This document shows, piece after piece, positions 5,983-6,089 of a DNA stretch of 6,089 nt. How positions within the stretch are numbered: position 1 is the stretch's first letter; each line of letters begins with the position of its first letter. A program made the translations under genes and the position numbers. The notes under the pieces are model-generated. The model was given only the letters and a program-made list of their open reading frames with translations, searched no databases and was not told where the DNA came from. Source of the stretch: Desulfobacteraceae bacterium (GTDB lineage: Bacteria; Desulfobacterota; DSM-4660; Desulfatiglandales; Desulfatiglandaceae). The stretch lies in assembly GCA_030612945.1 (NCBI GenBank), contig JAUWMY010000173.1:1-6089 (forward strand), written 5' to 3'.

Positions 5983-6008
5983 CCATGTAAAAAGTCCTTT
6001 TTACATGG
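5983..6008. terminator. perfect stem-loop downstream of the stator genes, possible terminator
   Basis: CCATGTAAAAA (5983-5993) and TTTTTACATGG (5998-6008) form a perfect 11-bp stem with the loop GTCC, 15 bases after the stop codon. The U-run lies inside the stem and is followed by ACATGG, so it is not a classic intrinsic terminator, but its symmetry would let it act in either direction. It may instead be a dispersed repeat. Confidence 0.5.
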
Positions 6009-6038
6009 ATTTAGGAATTTAGGGATTCAGGAATTACG
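6007..6038. repeat. degenerate octamer tandem repeat, GRATTYAG type
   Basis: Four consecutive 8-bp units are visible: GGATTTAG (6007-6014), GAATTTAG (6015-6022), GGATTCAG (6023-6030) and GAATTACG (6031-6038), then a partial AATT. Most differences between the first three units are transitions. The array starts directly on the right arm of the preceding stem-loop. The last 50 bases of the window show only a possible ribosome-binding site (GGAG, 6072-6075) that could serve a gene beyond the edge. Confidence 0.75.
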
Positions 6039-6089
6039 AATTATCTAAGCTTGTTATCAGAATATTGAATTGGAGAATCCTGTAAATTT

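Overview
The window looks like a chromosomal segment of a flagellated Gram-negative bacterium with moderate GC. The protein set is most like Desulfobacterota (the former Deltaproteobacteria): an HDOD signalling protein, a DUF5658 membrane protein, -24/-12 (sigma-54) promoters, and degenerate 7-8 bp tandem repeats between genes. The lineage is an inference from these traits, not from a database match. The MotB-like protein has a transmembrane segment of the sodium-driven PomB type, which suggests a marine or otherwise sodium-rich habitat.

Layout. 1-71: possible 5' end of a leftward gene that leaves the window, weakly supported. 72-390: non-coding, with a heptamer tandem repeat (93-123), a near-consensus sigma-54 promoter (279-294) and a leader with two stem-loops. 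391-864 (+): small three-helix DUF5658-type membrane protein. 865-1221: non-coding, with a pair of octamer repeat arrays in inverted orientation (963-1002 and 1094-1129). 1222-2091 (+): HDOD protein. 2095-4002 (-): GH13 subfamily 18 sugar phosphorylase, convergent with the HDOD gene and only 3 bp from it. 4003-4469: divergent intergenic region with a second near-consensus sigma-54 promoter (4057-4072, leftward, for the phosphorylase) and several upstream inverted repeats. 4470-5255 and 5252-5968 (+): a MotA/PomA and MotB/PomB stator pair overlapping by ATGA. 5969-6089: a perfect 11-bp stem-loop, a third octamer array, and possibly the leader of a next gene.

How the parts may fit together. The stator pair is a self-contained motility unit. 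The phosphorylase probably splits a glucoside, with glucosylglycerate or sucrose the likeliest substrates. Its sigma-54 promoter suggests control by an enhancer-binding activator answering a nutrient or stress signal. The DUF5658 gene has the same promoter class, so two of the five complete genes appear to depend on sigma-54. I see no obvious new multi-gene system. The most notable signals are the two sigma-54 promoters with structured surroundings, the Na+-type stator signature, and three separate arrays of degenerate 7-8 bp repeats in the gaps between genes.
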